Shown in pieces: positions 25,601 to 33,013 of a stretch of DNA of 64,000 nucleotides (positions are counted from its first letter, which is position 1; each line of letters opens with the position of its first letter). The notes beneath the pieces were generated by a model, which did not search any database, was not told where the DNA came from, and saw only the letters and a list, made by a program, of their open reading frames with translations. The position numbers and the translations under genes are program-made. Origin of the DNA: Lineus longissimus (taxonomy: Eukaryota; Nemertea; Pilidiophora; Heteronemertea; Lineidae); contig NC_088324.1 in NCBI RefSeq assembly GCF_910592395.1, forward strand, positions 6,908,953 through 6,972,952. Direction: 5' to 3'.

Positions 25601-27171
25601 TTAAATTATAGTGTCACGATAAACTCAGCCCTTTTTCACACTTCACACTGGTGTTATTGTTGCTCATTTCTAAAATCCTAACCCTTCTAGAATGGCATAC
25701 CATTCAATTTCACATCAAATCGATGTAACATACCAGGTCCAAGGAACTGACAGCCTCTCGCTCGCACAGACGCCCAAAGATTTGCCGAGAGCTGCTGAGG
25801 ATTCTGATGGTGCAAGATAAGCTCCGTGACGGTACGTTCGCCGAGCGATCGTGCAGCCCGCATTGCTCGAGCACGGCCCTCCTCCTCGACAAGTTGACAG
25901 TTGATGAGCGAGACTAGCTTTCGCTGCATTGGGCGACTGAGGGTCGATGAGCCATTTGTGCCGCTTGTTTCAGGAGGTGCTGAAAAACAAATCACATCAA
26001 CATCACTGGACATAGTGGGCACAAATGCAGTAAGAATACCAGGAATATTCATGATTCTGCATTCAGTTTAGACGAGGATACTACGGTCTCCAAGCTCCAT
26101 TGGAGAACTAGAGATTTTACGTGGACGGTGGTGGACACAGCACATGAATGCAAGAGCAATTGCCAACCATTTTCAAGCCCACATACTGCAAGACTGACCT
26201 GACTCCCCAGCCAAACAACTAAAGGCGTGGCGAGACGGAGAGAGTACCATGGCCAACTTCAATTTAAACAACAGAAGATTACAATACAGTGTTAGTCTAA
26301 CTGAATAGTCTATGTGCCGGGATGTCCTCGTCTAACACAGTAACTGAATAGTCCAAGGGTAATTCCAAGTTTTTTCCAGACTTAACCAATTATTTCATAA
26401 ATGTTTTTTAATAAGGCACTTGTACTTGGAAGAGAAAGTAAATTTTGACATCCTAAGAAACAGTACATGAAATAACTCTTGTGAAATCGACCAATTACAA
26501 AATAGTATGGAAAAATGCCAACACGTACTATTTTAAAGCAGTACTTTATACCGGTAGTGCTTTACGAAAATTTCTAAATTCACACTTTGCAGTTTACCAT
26601 ACATTAATGAATAAAGTGGACATTCTGACATAATGCATACAATACCTGTAGCCTACATTGCAAGAATGTCCCTTGACAATGTTTGAGTCCCAGTAATATT
26701 TTGACCAATCTGAGGTTTTTGAAACGTTGGGAAAACTGGACCGAATTGAGCTGATTCTCTTAGAAATCACAAGTGGAGTCATTGGAGTCAATGACACCAC
26801 TGGAAGCCTTTCTCACCTTGAGTGGAAGTTGAAGCATTCTGCAAATAGATGCCAAGATCCTCCACAAACTTCATCGTCTCAAAGTAAAATGCTTCATTCT
26901 CCGGCTGTACAAGTGTCGCTATATTCTGCGGCCTTGTCACTTTTCCGCCCACCAACTGTATAATGGCGCTGTTTCCCGGGAGAACATCCACGGATTTGTT
27001 GATGCTACTCTGGTCCAACGGGCAGCGTTTCTGATGCAATTTTGTCAAGCATGACTTGCACAGGGTGTGGCTACAGCCTAAGCTCACCGGGAGGTGCGTA
27101 CTGTCATTGTATTTACTGTAGCACACTGGACAATTGAGATATTCTGTCCACTGGGGCACTTGAACAGGCAT
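13390..27171 (-). CDS. RC3H1: Roquin, RING/ROQ/CCCH RNA-binding E3 protein (complete, 15 coding exons)
   Basis: Exons in transcript order: 27171-26817, 25979-25734, 24895-24720, 24163-23963, 21878-21746, 21552-21324, 21013-20807, 20297-20086, 19317-19073, 18286-18001, 17471-17296, 16179-16016, 15360-15031, 14233-14044, 13689-13390. They total 3450 nt (1149 aa), with all phases consistent. The length equals vertebrate Roquins. Order: RING finger (res. 14-53), ROQ/HEPN region (about 90-400), CCCH zinc finger (421-439), then a long Pro/Tyr/Ser-rich tail with conserved patches '[18 protein letters not shown]' and '[20 protein letters not shown]'. Roquins bind stem-loop decay elements in mRNA 3' UTRs and recruit CCR4-NOT for deadenylation, acting in the cytoplasm, P-bodies and stress granules. 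I start at the Met of MPVQ, which matches the family; an in-frame Met lies six codons upstream. The last exon contains a good donor (GTGAGT at about 13450), so an alternative 3' end is possible. Invertebrates usually have one Roquin, so RC3H1 stands for the RC3H1/2 ancestor. Confidence 0.95.
13975..14036. mobile_element. Relic end of a pogo-like MITE
   Basis: 'aatagagagatatccgctaa' followed by 'tggaggttcc' matches the right terminus of the 166-bp CAGTGGAACC family at 46657 and 47984. It lies about 8 bp inside Roquin intron 14, directly next to the GTTAGT donor. Confidence 0.5.
16263..16344. repeat. 19-bp minisatellite
   Basis: Four and a bit copies of 'cagctgggcccaatctaat', the first with one change, in Roquin intron 11 immediately before a TM1 MITE. 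Confidence 0.9.
16376..16605 (+). mobile_element. TM1 TTAA-MITE, copy C (Roquin intron 11)
   Basis: Full-length copy flanked by perfect TTAA at 16372-16375 and 16606-16609, with both terminal inverted repeats present. Confidence 0.88.
16855..17125. repeat. Dispersed repeat, copy 2
   Basis: Same family as 30-340, same orientation, in Roquin intron 11. It shows the landmarks 'ctctgcacttgga', 'gggatgagcgttttt' and 'accagatacatggaacc'. Confidence 0.6.
19386..19685. mobile_element. piggyBac-like MITE, 300 bp
   Basis: Flanked by TTAA at 19382-19385 and 19686-19689. Termini CCTCTTGAATCCC are a perfect inverted repeat. An internal hairpin is rich in 'accgac/gtcggt' ('gaccgacctgtcggtcg'). It sits at a TTAA that is uninterrupted in the related pogo-like copy at about 46685. 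Confidence 0.85.
19801..20033 (+). mobile_element. TM1 TTAA-MITE, copy D (Roquin intron 8)
   Basis: 233-bp copy with flanks CTAA (19797-19800) and TTAA (20034-20037), inserted in the pogo-like MITE. The pogo-like sequence resumes right after it ('ggacagcctaattg'). Confidence 0.88.
20405..20645 (-). mobile_element. TM1 TTAA-MITE, copy E (Roquin intron 7)
   Basis: Full-length reversed copy, about 370 bp from copy D, with flanks CTAA (20401-20404) and TTAA (20646-20649). Copies D and E sit in opposite orientation on either side of exon 8, so the pre-mRNA could pair across that exon. Confidence 0.88.
21324..21552 (-). CDS. RC3H1: Roquin coding exon 6: CCCH zinc finger
   Basis: Carries a C-x8-C-x5-C-x3-H finger ('[10 protein letters not shown]' through 'CTFAHSEDE'), residues 421-439. 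Several GTs are possible at the end; I chose the one at 21323 (GTGGGT), because joining to exon 7 then gives '[12 protein letters not shown]', matching the family's 'EELEKYRK' sequence. Confidence 0.9.
21918..22005 (-). mobile_element. TM1 fragment, copy F
   Basis: Partial reversed TM1 ('ctacacaacggcaatgttga', 'gcaattggagatttttaaat') with TTAA at its left edge and no right terminus, just inside Roquin intron 4. Confidence 0.65.
22081..23840. repeat. 60-bp tandem array in Roquin intron 4
   Basis: About 29 units of 60 bp: 'ggagcacacacaggtagagt', 'caaccgaaagtagattaacc', 'tactgaatgcataaggcatt'. A few units are 66-67 bp through 'agaattt' or 'caagt' insertions. A block of about 367 bp starting near 22194 is repeated from 22561. 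Because 60 is a multiple of three, the minus strand shows open frames of up to 202 codons repeating a 20-residue unit ([20 protein letters not shown]). These have no splice signals or conservation I can point to, so I treat them as by-products. Confidence 0.95.
23963..25979 (-). CDS. RC3H1: Roquin coding exons 2-4: HEPN/ROQ RNA-binding core
   Basis: Exons 25979-25734, 24895-24720 and 24163-23963 encode residues 119-326. This is the most conserved part, with 'LSRPMQRKL', '[16 protein letters not shown]', '[19 protein letters not shown]' and '[16 protein letters not shown]'. The basic ROQ surface that grips the stem-loop is retained around 'FKVTKRDE'. The Met in 'GPAMQEE' aligns with the residue changed in the mouse sanroque allele (M199R); here it is split from the preceding Ala codon by intron 2. 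Confidence 0.93.
24278..24533 (+). mobile_element. TM1 TTAA-MITE, copy G (Roquin intron 3)
   Basis: Left flank TTAA at 24274-24277, right flank decayed (TCAA). It carries an internal 20-bp duplication of 'gtggattcctatgcaactgg', a small rearrangement unique to this copy. Confidence 0.82.
24912..25262 (+). mobile_element. tRNA-related SINE with duplicated core
   Basis: The head (24912-24990) looks tRNA-like: 'tggcttggtgcaatagaagg', then 'ggactcataatcaggcagtt', then a weak B box 'gggattgactc'. The body has 'tgtgtccttgagcaaggcac' twice, at about 25008 and 25120, each followed by 'ttgacccttcatgcttc', suggesting an internal tandem duplication. It lies in Roquin intron 2. A second SINE is at 53528-53650 on the other strand. 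Confidence 0.6.
25397..25452. other. Perfect 17-bp stem hairpin
   Basis: GTCTGCCAAAGTGGGTG (25397-25413) pairs with CACCCACTTTGGCAGAC (25435-25451) around a 21-nt loop, in Roquin intron 2. The stem is shorter than a typical animal microRNA precursor, so it may be a small MITE remnant. Confidence 0.6.
26817..27171 (-). CDS. RC3H1: Roquin coding exon 1: RING finger
   Basis: Encodes residues 1-118. Zinc ligands C14, C17, C33, H35, C38, C41 and C50, with D53 in the last position, fall at the same numbers I know for vertebrate Roquin, including the unusual final Asp. The RING supplies E3 ubiquitin-ligase activity in the family. The exon ends in phase 1 at a GTGAGA donor. Confidence 0.95.
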
Positions 27172-27252
27172 TTTTTCAAGTTCTTTCACGTTGTGACGTA
27201 CGCTAAGTTACAGTTCAATGTATAACATTTTCTTTTGATGAATTTTTAAAAT
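27172..27252 (-). other. RC3H1: Probable Roquin 5' UTR part of exon 2
   Basis: On the minus strand an acceptor with a pyrimidine tract ('gtgtctttttcag') ends at 27253, 81 nt before the ATG. This implies that the start codon lies in the second transcript exon, as in many Roquin genes. Confidence 0.5.
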
Positions 27253-27420
27253 CTGAAAAAGACACAAAGTTGGCAAAAATTAGGTCATTGACTGAAGGTT
27301 GATTTCATCGTTCTCAATGACCATGTCACTGCGGTCTTTTCTTTGCTGCTTGTTTGTTGTGGCCAGCAGTGGCTTCCTCCGCCTGGTGTACCAGTAAGGG
27401 CCTCTCTGTACAACGCTTAC

Positions 27421-27583
27421 AGAGTTGGCCTAGAAGTGGTGATGGTACGCTTTAGACATACAATGGGAGACTGCTAAAATAATGTGGAATCTGCCAACTG
27501 GCAAAGCGAGGATGCAATCATTCCCGATTCCACATTTTAGTTGTGTCTGAACCGTACCGTCGCCACTTCTGTGCCAACTTCTT
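27421..27583. mobile_element. Long inverted-repeat MITE
   Basis: Arms of about 60-70 bp: 'agagttggcctagaagtggt' and 'gatggtacgctttagacata' mirror 'cgtaccgtcgccacttctgt' and 'gccaactt'. The centre includes 'aatgtggaatc'/'gattccacatt'. A fragment of the same family ('gcaatcattcctgattccac') lies at about 51760 in an NRF intron. Confidence 0.75.
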
Positions 27584-27769
27584 GAATGTCGTATGAAAGT
27601 CTAAAAGGTGACTGGTCGGGGAGACATAGGCCTAGGCTACTTCTAAACTTAAAATAGAGTATCGGTAACCAGACTAGGGCCTATCATCCTATAGCAAGTT
27701 CATGGTATTATTCTTCTTTCATTAACAGAGTAGACAGGCCAATATAACAGAGTAGGCCTATTCTGTTAA

Positions 27770-28439
27770 CCCTTTCGCAGCCGATTGATTTTTTTGTTCT
27801 GCAACTGGCAGTGCCGATTGAATTTTCCATATTTTCCAAATTTCGACCATGGTTCTTATGAACCTAATTTATGAGAAATCCATTGGAGACAGAGTGAAAT
27901 AATGTATAAAAAAAATGTTCAGTATGACCTGCTCTTCATTTTAACAATATGAAAAAGTAGGTCATGACCAACTTGCATGACGCCATCTTGAATATATAAA
28001 GAGGAAAACTATTTTTTGGTCAAATTCTATTGTATTGAATAAAACTTATTAAAACTGTTAAGTAACTATCACTACCGCCGGCTTGGTCAGCCAAGACCAT
28101 ATCAACATCATAGTCATCGACAGAATCAACGAATTCCGACCCGGAGTCTGAATCGTGAACCACATCAAGTTCATCTAAAACGTCTTCAATACTCAATTTT
28201 TTCGCCATTTCAACCTCAATTTACTCAATAAAGTTGCATTGTTCGAAATCGAAAGTTAGTTTCGTTTTGAAGCGCGGTCACTTCTCTACCACGCCATCTA
28301 TCGTATTTTGCACAAACTCGATCAGCAAGCTCATAATCGACGATCTTCTGAGGTAGGGCAAAATGTCGCACAGCGGCGACATCGGCACAGCGAGTAGGGA
28401 TTAGCGTTGTGCCGAGCGGTGACATCGGCAGTGAAAGGG
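27770..28439 (-). mobile_element. piggyBac-type element, internally deleted
   Basis: Flanked by TTAA at 27766-27769 and 28440-28443. Terminal inverted repeats are CCCTTTCGCAGCCGATTG and CCCTTTCACTGCCGATGTC; a subterminal copy of 'cagtgccgattg' lies at 27811 and 'gacatcggca' recurs at the right end. It still contains the beginning of an acidic transposase-like frame (28208-28020) but no catalytic core. It sits in the inferred 5' UTR intron of Roquin, and is the only TTAA element here with coding remains. Confidence 0.85.
28020..28208 (-). pseudogene. Truncated piggyBac transposase N-terminus
   Basis: Frame starts MAKKLSIEDVLDELD and continues with an acidic Asp/Ser-rich stretch for about 50 residues, the usual look of piggyBac and PGBD N-termini. 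It runs out within the element, and the DDD catalytic region is absent. Recognition is by composition plus the TTAA-flanked termini, so the family assignment is moderately sure. Confidence 0.65.
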
Positions 28440-28622
28440 TTAACGAAAGAAGTCGCCCTATAGTCGCACTGTTGACTGTATATGGTCGTACTCTCCGAAG
28501 TAGGTAATATATCTTGGCATAGGCTCTCTGTCTCTGAAGAGTATCTAGTGTATGTAGCCGTACAATGGTACATAGATGCCTGGTGTTTGATTTTGCCATT
28601 TAAAAAACAAATCGCTACTCAC

Positions 28623-28800
28623 CCGTTTATTTGAGCCACCTAATCGATGGATATCGGTGCAACAAACAGCATAGTAATGCTGAATGTTCCCGTAAATAGA
28701 CACCTATCGTCAAGACATCCCAAACATTGACCAAGTCTTCGACCAGGCCAAGTAAATCATGCTTTTAGTCAGAAATATCGAGTAACAAAACTGGATTTCA
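28623..28800 (-). other. RC3H1: Candidate Roquin noncoding first exon
   Basis: A good minus-strand donor (CGG|GTGAGT) lies at 28622-28623, downstream of the ETS-motif promoter. Joined to the acceptor at 27252 it would give a spliced 5' UTR. The transcription start is not visible, so the upstream edge is a guess. Confidence 0.4.
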
Positions 28801-28817
28801 CCGGAAGTACCGGAAGT
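28801..28817. promoter_or_regulatory. Tandem ETS motifs, probable Roquin promoter
   Basis: CCGGAAGT at 28801-28808 and again at 28810-28817, followed by a locally GC-richer, CpG-containing 100 bp. Paired ETS/GABP sites at this spacing are common in TATA-less housekeeping promoters. The location fits a Roquin start just before 28623. Confidence 0.5.
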
Positions 28818-28829
28818 GGTTCTGACTGG

Positions 28830-30334
28830 CTTCGGTCGGTTGCGAAATGGTTCGAGTTCGTTCGGGAAAGATCGGTGCGTCAAGATCCCGCGAAATTTAA
28901 ACTAGGTCAGGCACCTGTGTAATAAAGTTTTAAGCCATTTTCCACTTAAATCGGTATTATCTACACGCTCATAACCTTTTTCGAGACGTATTCAGCCGAG
29001 CAACGCTTTCACAGCCAAATAGGTCCCTATCCTATTGTAATAAATACACCGGAACAGACCTGGAACTCTTCAATATGCTCCTATAGCTCCAAATAGTCCT
29101 CGTTACAGAAGTGTCCGGATAGCCAAAAAGTCTATAATCTCGATAGTCTTGCTGAGTCGTCTCAAAGCGCGTTGTAGGTTTAGGTCTCGTTAGGCAGTTC
29201 TTCCCTTTCTTCCGTTCCACCAGGTGGCGGCAGCTCCTTGCTGCTGATTGTCACACTAGTCTGTTAAACCATGACATTTTGTTGTACGGCGTTATCTTAG
29301 ATAGGCCTACTCTAAGACGCTATGGGTTTGGCATGGAGGTCAGGCTGAAGTTAGTAACGTCAATAACGCGCCAATAACGCCAATTTAGGGATTACAATCT
29401 TGTGATTTGGACTGTACATAATGGTCAAAATGAAAAACAATGAGGTATAAATGTCGGAGTAACTTCCTTTTATTAACACCATTATATTACAATAATAAGG
29501 CTTTACTACATTTACCGTATATCATGATACATGAATAAGGTGAACATGTTCTATAATATTATTATACATATTCTGAACAAGTTACAATGTAGGTTAAGTT
29601 CTAAGAAATAGCTCTGCAAGATTTGCCTTATTAGGTAAAATTTGTTTTGGGTGTTTTCTTATTTTCTGAACGTGTCGTTGTTTTGCTTAAAATTCAATTC
29701 ATGCTACAGCATGCTTGGATTTTTTTAATAATCATTTTTGGATTAATTACCACCGACTAATATAAATCGATCATAATTCTTTGAAATCAAGTCCGACACA
29801 GCAAAACATCATTTTTCCCTTTGATTTGTTAGACTTTTTTTCACTGATTCGAAAGTCAGATAAATGTAATCAAATAATTCTATAAAATACGAAGCATTCT
29901 TTAGTCCTAAAAAGTATTAATTACCTGTTAAACACTATGCAATTTTGAACTGATTTAACACTCTTGACAAGGGAATGTGAATCAATGTTCATCTGATGAC
30001 AGGGCTAAAAATGAAATTGAATTGGATATTCTTGTTTTCAAAATTTAAATAAAAATAAAGCTGCAAAGTTAACTATTCAAGGGCTGCGAATCGCAGTGAT
30101 ACTGAAGAAAAAAACATTAAACACAACAACGAAAATGTTATCCATTAAAGTCTAAGTATATAATTAAAACAATCACGTACATAATTCACAATTTCCATTA
30201 TAGTAAAGTTCGAATAATTTTCAATAACTTTTATTTACATAATCCTAATTAAAGGTTCTCCTGTACAACACATTATTGTACATGTATGTTACATAATATC
30301 ATAACGAGTATCCTCACAATTTTCAAGCCTTCAC
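28830..30334. other. AT-rich intergenic stretch
   Basis: No gene, RNA or clear mobile element recognised. It includes one CTCF-like motif at 29217. Confidence 0.45.
29217..29229 (+). promoter_or_regulatory. CTCF-like motif 1
   Basis: CCACCAGGTGGCG followed by GCAG matches the core of the conserved bilaterian CTCF site. The identical 13-mer recurs at 41004-41016, same strand. Confidence 0.4.
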
Positions 30335-31325
30335 TGAAGATGAGTAATTGTAAAATGCTCATTTTCAGGAGGGCGGATCTTTTTTGACTAATAATCTTGA
30401 TCTCATTCCTTAATATGAGTAATTCTGTTATACTCATTTTAGGAGGCCCTATACTTTTTAACCAAAGATTTACAATAATATATAGTCCTTCCCTAATATG
30501 AGTAATTCTGTTGTACTCATTTTCAGTGGCCCTGAACATTTTTACCAGTAATTTAGAGCATCTCCTGAATATGAGTAATTCTGTTTTACTATCCAGGAAA
30601 CACGGTCTACTCCTAGCACACTAGTGTGCATGGGGTTCCGCAGGGCTCAGTTCTTGGCCCGCTCTTCTTTCTTATATATGTGCTGCCACTTGGTCACCTT
30701 GTCAGTGCACATCCTATGGAAGACATGGCTTTGTTGACGATAATCAAGTATACACAGCAATTCTTCGCATTCGAAATGCACAGGAAGAGGCAGTGCAGAC
30801 TGTGTGTAGGTAAGTCGAAACCTGTCTGTGCTCATTACAGGACTGGCACATAGAAAACTTCTTGAAAGGGAATCCAGTTAAAACAGAGATCCAGCTGTTA
30901 GGCAAAAAGCAGTAACAGTAAGTGATGCCAGTGGTCCGGTACGAAACAGGGGAGTTATTTTCGACTCTTCACTGCCAATGATAGCGCATGTCAAATCGGT
31001 TCTTAGTTCAGGAAACTTCCATTTTCGCAACATCGCAAATGCACGGAAATGTCTAACGAAGGATGCCACCAGTCCTATCAAGGTTAGGCTATTGCAATGC
31101 TATGCTGAACTCCTGCGCAAATCGCAGGTCATCCAGAACAGTGCCGCGCGACTCGTCTTGAAAAAACAAAATGACCACATTACCCCCGTATACACTCAAG
31201 GAGCTTCACTGGCTCCCTATTCGAGCACGATTAGAGTTCAAAATTCTTACACTTGTCCACAAACTATCAACATACGAGTAATTCTGATTTACTCATATAT
31301 AGGAGGCCCTACACTTTTTAACCAG
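30335..31325. repeat. Minisatellite of 72-84 bp units, split by a LINE
   Basis: Units begin 'atgagtaattctgt', continue 'atactcattttaggaggccc' and 'tatactttttaacc', and start near 30339, 30413, 30498 and 30569. A fifth unit is at about 31273-31325. The gap between units four and five is filled by the CR1-type fragment. Each unit has a small inverted pair, gagta...tactc. Confidence 0.8.
30600..31265 (+). pseudogene. Decayed CR1/L2-type non-LTR retrotransposon fragment
   Basis: Reverse-transcriptase block 'GVPQGSVLGPLFFLIY' at about 30630-30680, then after a deletion 'GPVRNRGVIFDSSLPMIAHV' and 'FHFRNIANARKCLT' (30930-31060), then 'VIQNSAARLV' and 'DHITPV' (31120-31190), then 'LKELHWLPIRARLEFKILTL' in another frame. 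The order matches the C-terminal part of CR1-like ORF2. The YADD segment is missing and frames are broken, so it is inactive. Confidence 0.85.
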
Positions 31326-32056
31326 TAAGTTGGAGCCACCGTTGCTGATTTCAATGTTCATCAGGAAAACGTGTCCAAGATGATTTGTGTTCGTAAATTA
31401 GAGTCATTGATTTTGAAAGGAACCATTTGAAGGGAATTTACATTTGTACCATATATCGATAAGTTGACTCGGATGTCGCTAAGAACTCTACCTTTTTTCA
31501 TTGTGTCTGTTCGGGGTTTGTTCTCGTTCTGAGCGGGAATACCGAAGCGAATTGGATATGCTTAATAAAACATGTCAACGTCGCTTCACTTAATCAACGA
31601 CTGTGGCTGTCCATCCTGTTTATAGCCGGTGGTTTTCAATAGATTCCGACTCTCGATAATTCAAACGTAACCTCCAGACGGATTATATGGCGGTAGAAAA
31701 AAGCGCCCAATCTGAGCGTGGCAAGCATCAGATTCTAGGAATTTCATCATCGTTGTAGCAACGTTATCCAAAGACATGTTTTCATTAGTTGCAGTGCACT
31801 TGAGGTTCTTCATCGTCAGCTCTGCTTTAGGCAATTGTCGTTATACCAGTAATACTTCTCTCGGCCCGCTGCAGGTTTAAAGCACTGTGTGTGTCAGCGT
31901 TAATATTGCTTTAAGTGCGGCACTGAAAATTGTCTCAATGAAATTTTTAGAATTGAAGCTTTTATGATGATATCTTTATTTCTGCCCCCTGAAAAAACAG
32001 AAAAAAAAACGGGACGCTATTGTTAAGTGTGATTTCACCAGTAGTGGACCTTTGTT
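31326..32056. other. Intergenic, GPCR 3' side
   Basis: No gene seen. A minus-strand AATAAA lies at 31975-31980, 77 bases past the GPCR stop, and is a plausible poly(A) signal for it. Confidence 0.5.
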
Positions 32057-33013
32057 TCATACAACCAGTGCTTGCACTGCATTTTGGACACATAACATCG
32101 ATTTAAGTTCAGTTTTGAATCTGCTACTCGTGATGCACAAAATGAAGAAGTTGATAGAATTATTTATGCACTGAAATATTGAAATGCCCATGGTTATTTT
32201 GTACTGCTGTTGATATGTATAACTAGGACTTTCCAAAAGAAATGTGAATGGGATACATGTCATGACCAGGAAGACGACGTTCAAACACAACACGATGATA
32301 GAATTTCGTTTAATCACTGCACGTTTTGTGAGATTGTTTGGTCGCACTCGTTTTAATGTCAGCCTCACTATAACGATTATCGCACAAACGACCATTAAAC
32401 CGCCTGGAAGATAAGACATTGATATTCTATCGATGATGGCCCAACGGTATGAGTTTTCCGGACTACTGGCAGTGCACTGACCTTCTACCATGACTATGCC
32501 GTCTGGGTGGAGAAAAGTCCTCAAAATGCTCAACAGCATGTGAACGCTAAATGTTATTCCCAGACCGGTCAACATTGAGGATTTGTATACATGTTTTTTA
32601 ACCAAGAATGGGGTCTGAACGCAGAGGACGCGATCTAGAGATACGGCGACAAGGGCCCACGCAGATAGTTTAGTGAACACAAACGCAGAAAGAAGATATC
32701 TACAAAATACAAGCGACACATAGTCTGGAGTTTTCCTCAAGCAGTATCCGACGAATATCGGGATGATAAGTGAAAATAAGACAAGTTGATCAGCAACAGC
32801 TAGAATAGACATTAGTGTAGTCATTAATGAATCCTGCATGGCCTTCTTTCGCATTACAAGGACAATCATAGTATTGCTGAATAGCCCAACTGTTATGATA
32901 AGGGCAAAGACAACGAGAAGAGTGAGCTCCGATCCCCCTATTGATGCTACATTTATAGTTGGGTTTTCGCCCTCGTGAACTGAAGTGTTATTCATGGTTA
33001 TGACTGGTTGCAA
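32057..33013 (-). CDS. Class A (rhodopsin-like) GPCR, single exon, 318 aa
   Basis: Seven hydrophobic segments with class A landmarks: N47 in TM1 (GLFSNTMIV), D75 in TM2 (LAVAD), cysteines C104 and C180 for the extracellular disulfide, D127-R128-V129 in place of DRY at the end of TM3, and P255 in TM6 (TCIPF). TM7 reads 'NNSINFFIL', so the usual NPxxY is degenerate, with Pro and Tyr both replaced. The N-terminus is short with an N-x-S/T site (NNTS, residues 8-11); the third loop and C-tail are short and basic. The protein should be a plasma-membrane receptor signalling through G proteins; the ligand cannot be read from sequence. It resembles the many peptide/orphan receptors expanded in invertebrates. 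A second Met at residue 7 could be the start. It is divergent to DNase II, nearly 3 kb away. Confidence 0.88.
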   Translation of the reverse strand: MQPVITMNNTSVHEGENPTINVASIGGSELTLLVVFALIITVGLFSNTMIVLVMRKKAMQDSLMTTLMSILAVADQLVLFSLIIPIFVGYCLRKTPDYVSLVFCRYLLSAFVFTKLSAWALVAVSLDRVLCVQTPFLVKKHVYKSSMLTGLGITFSVHMLLSILRTFLHPDGIVMVEGQCTASSPENSYRWAIIDRISMSYLPGGLMVVCAIIVIVRLTLKRVRPNNLTKRAVIKRNSIIVLCLNVVFLVMTCIPFTFLLESPSYTYQQQYKITMGISIFQCINNSINFFILCITSSRFKTELKSMLCVQNAVQALVV

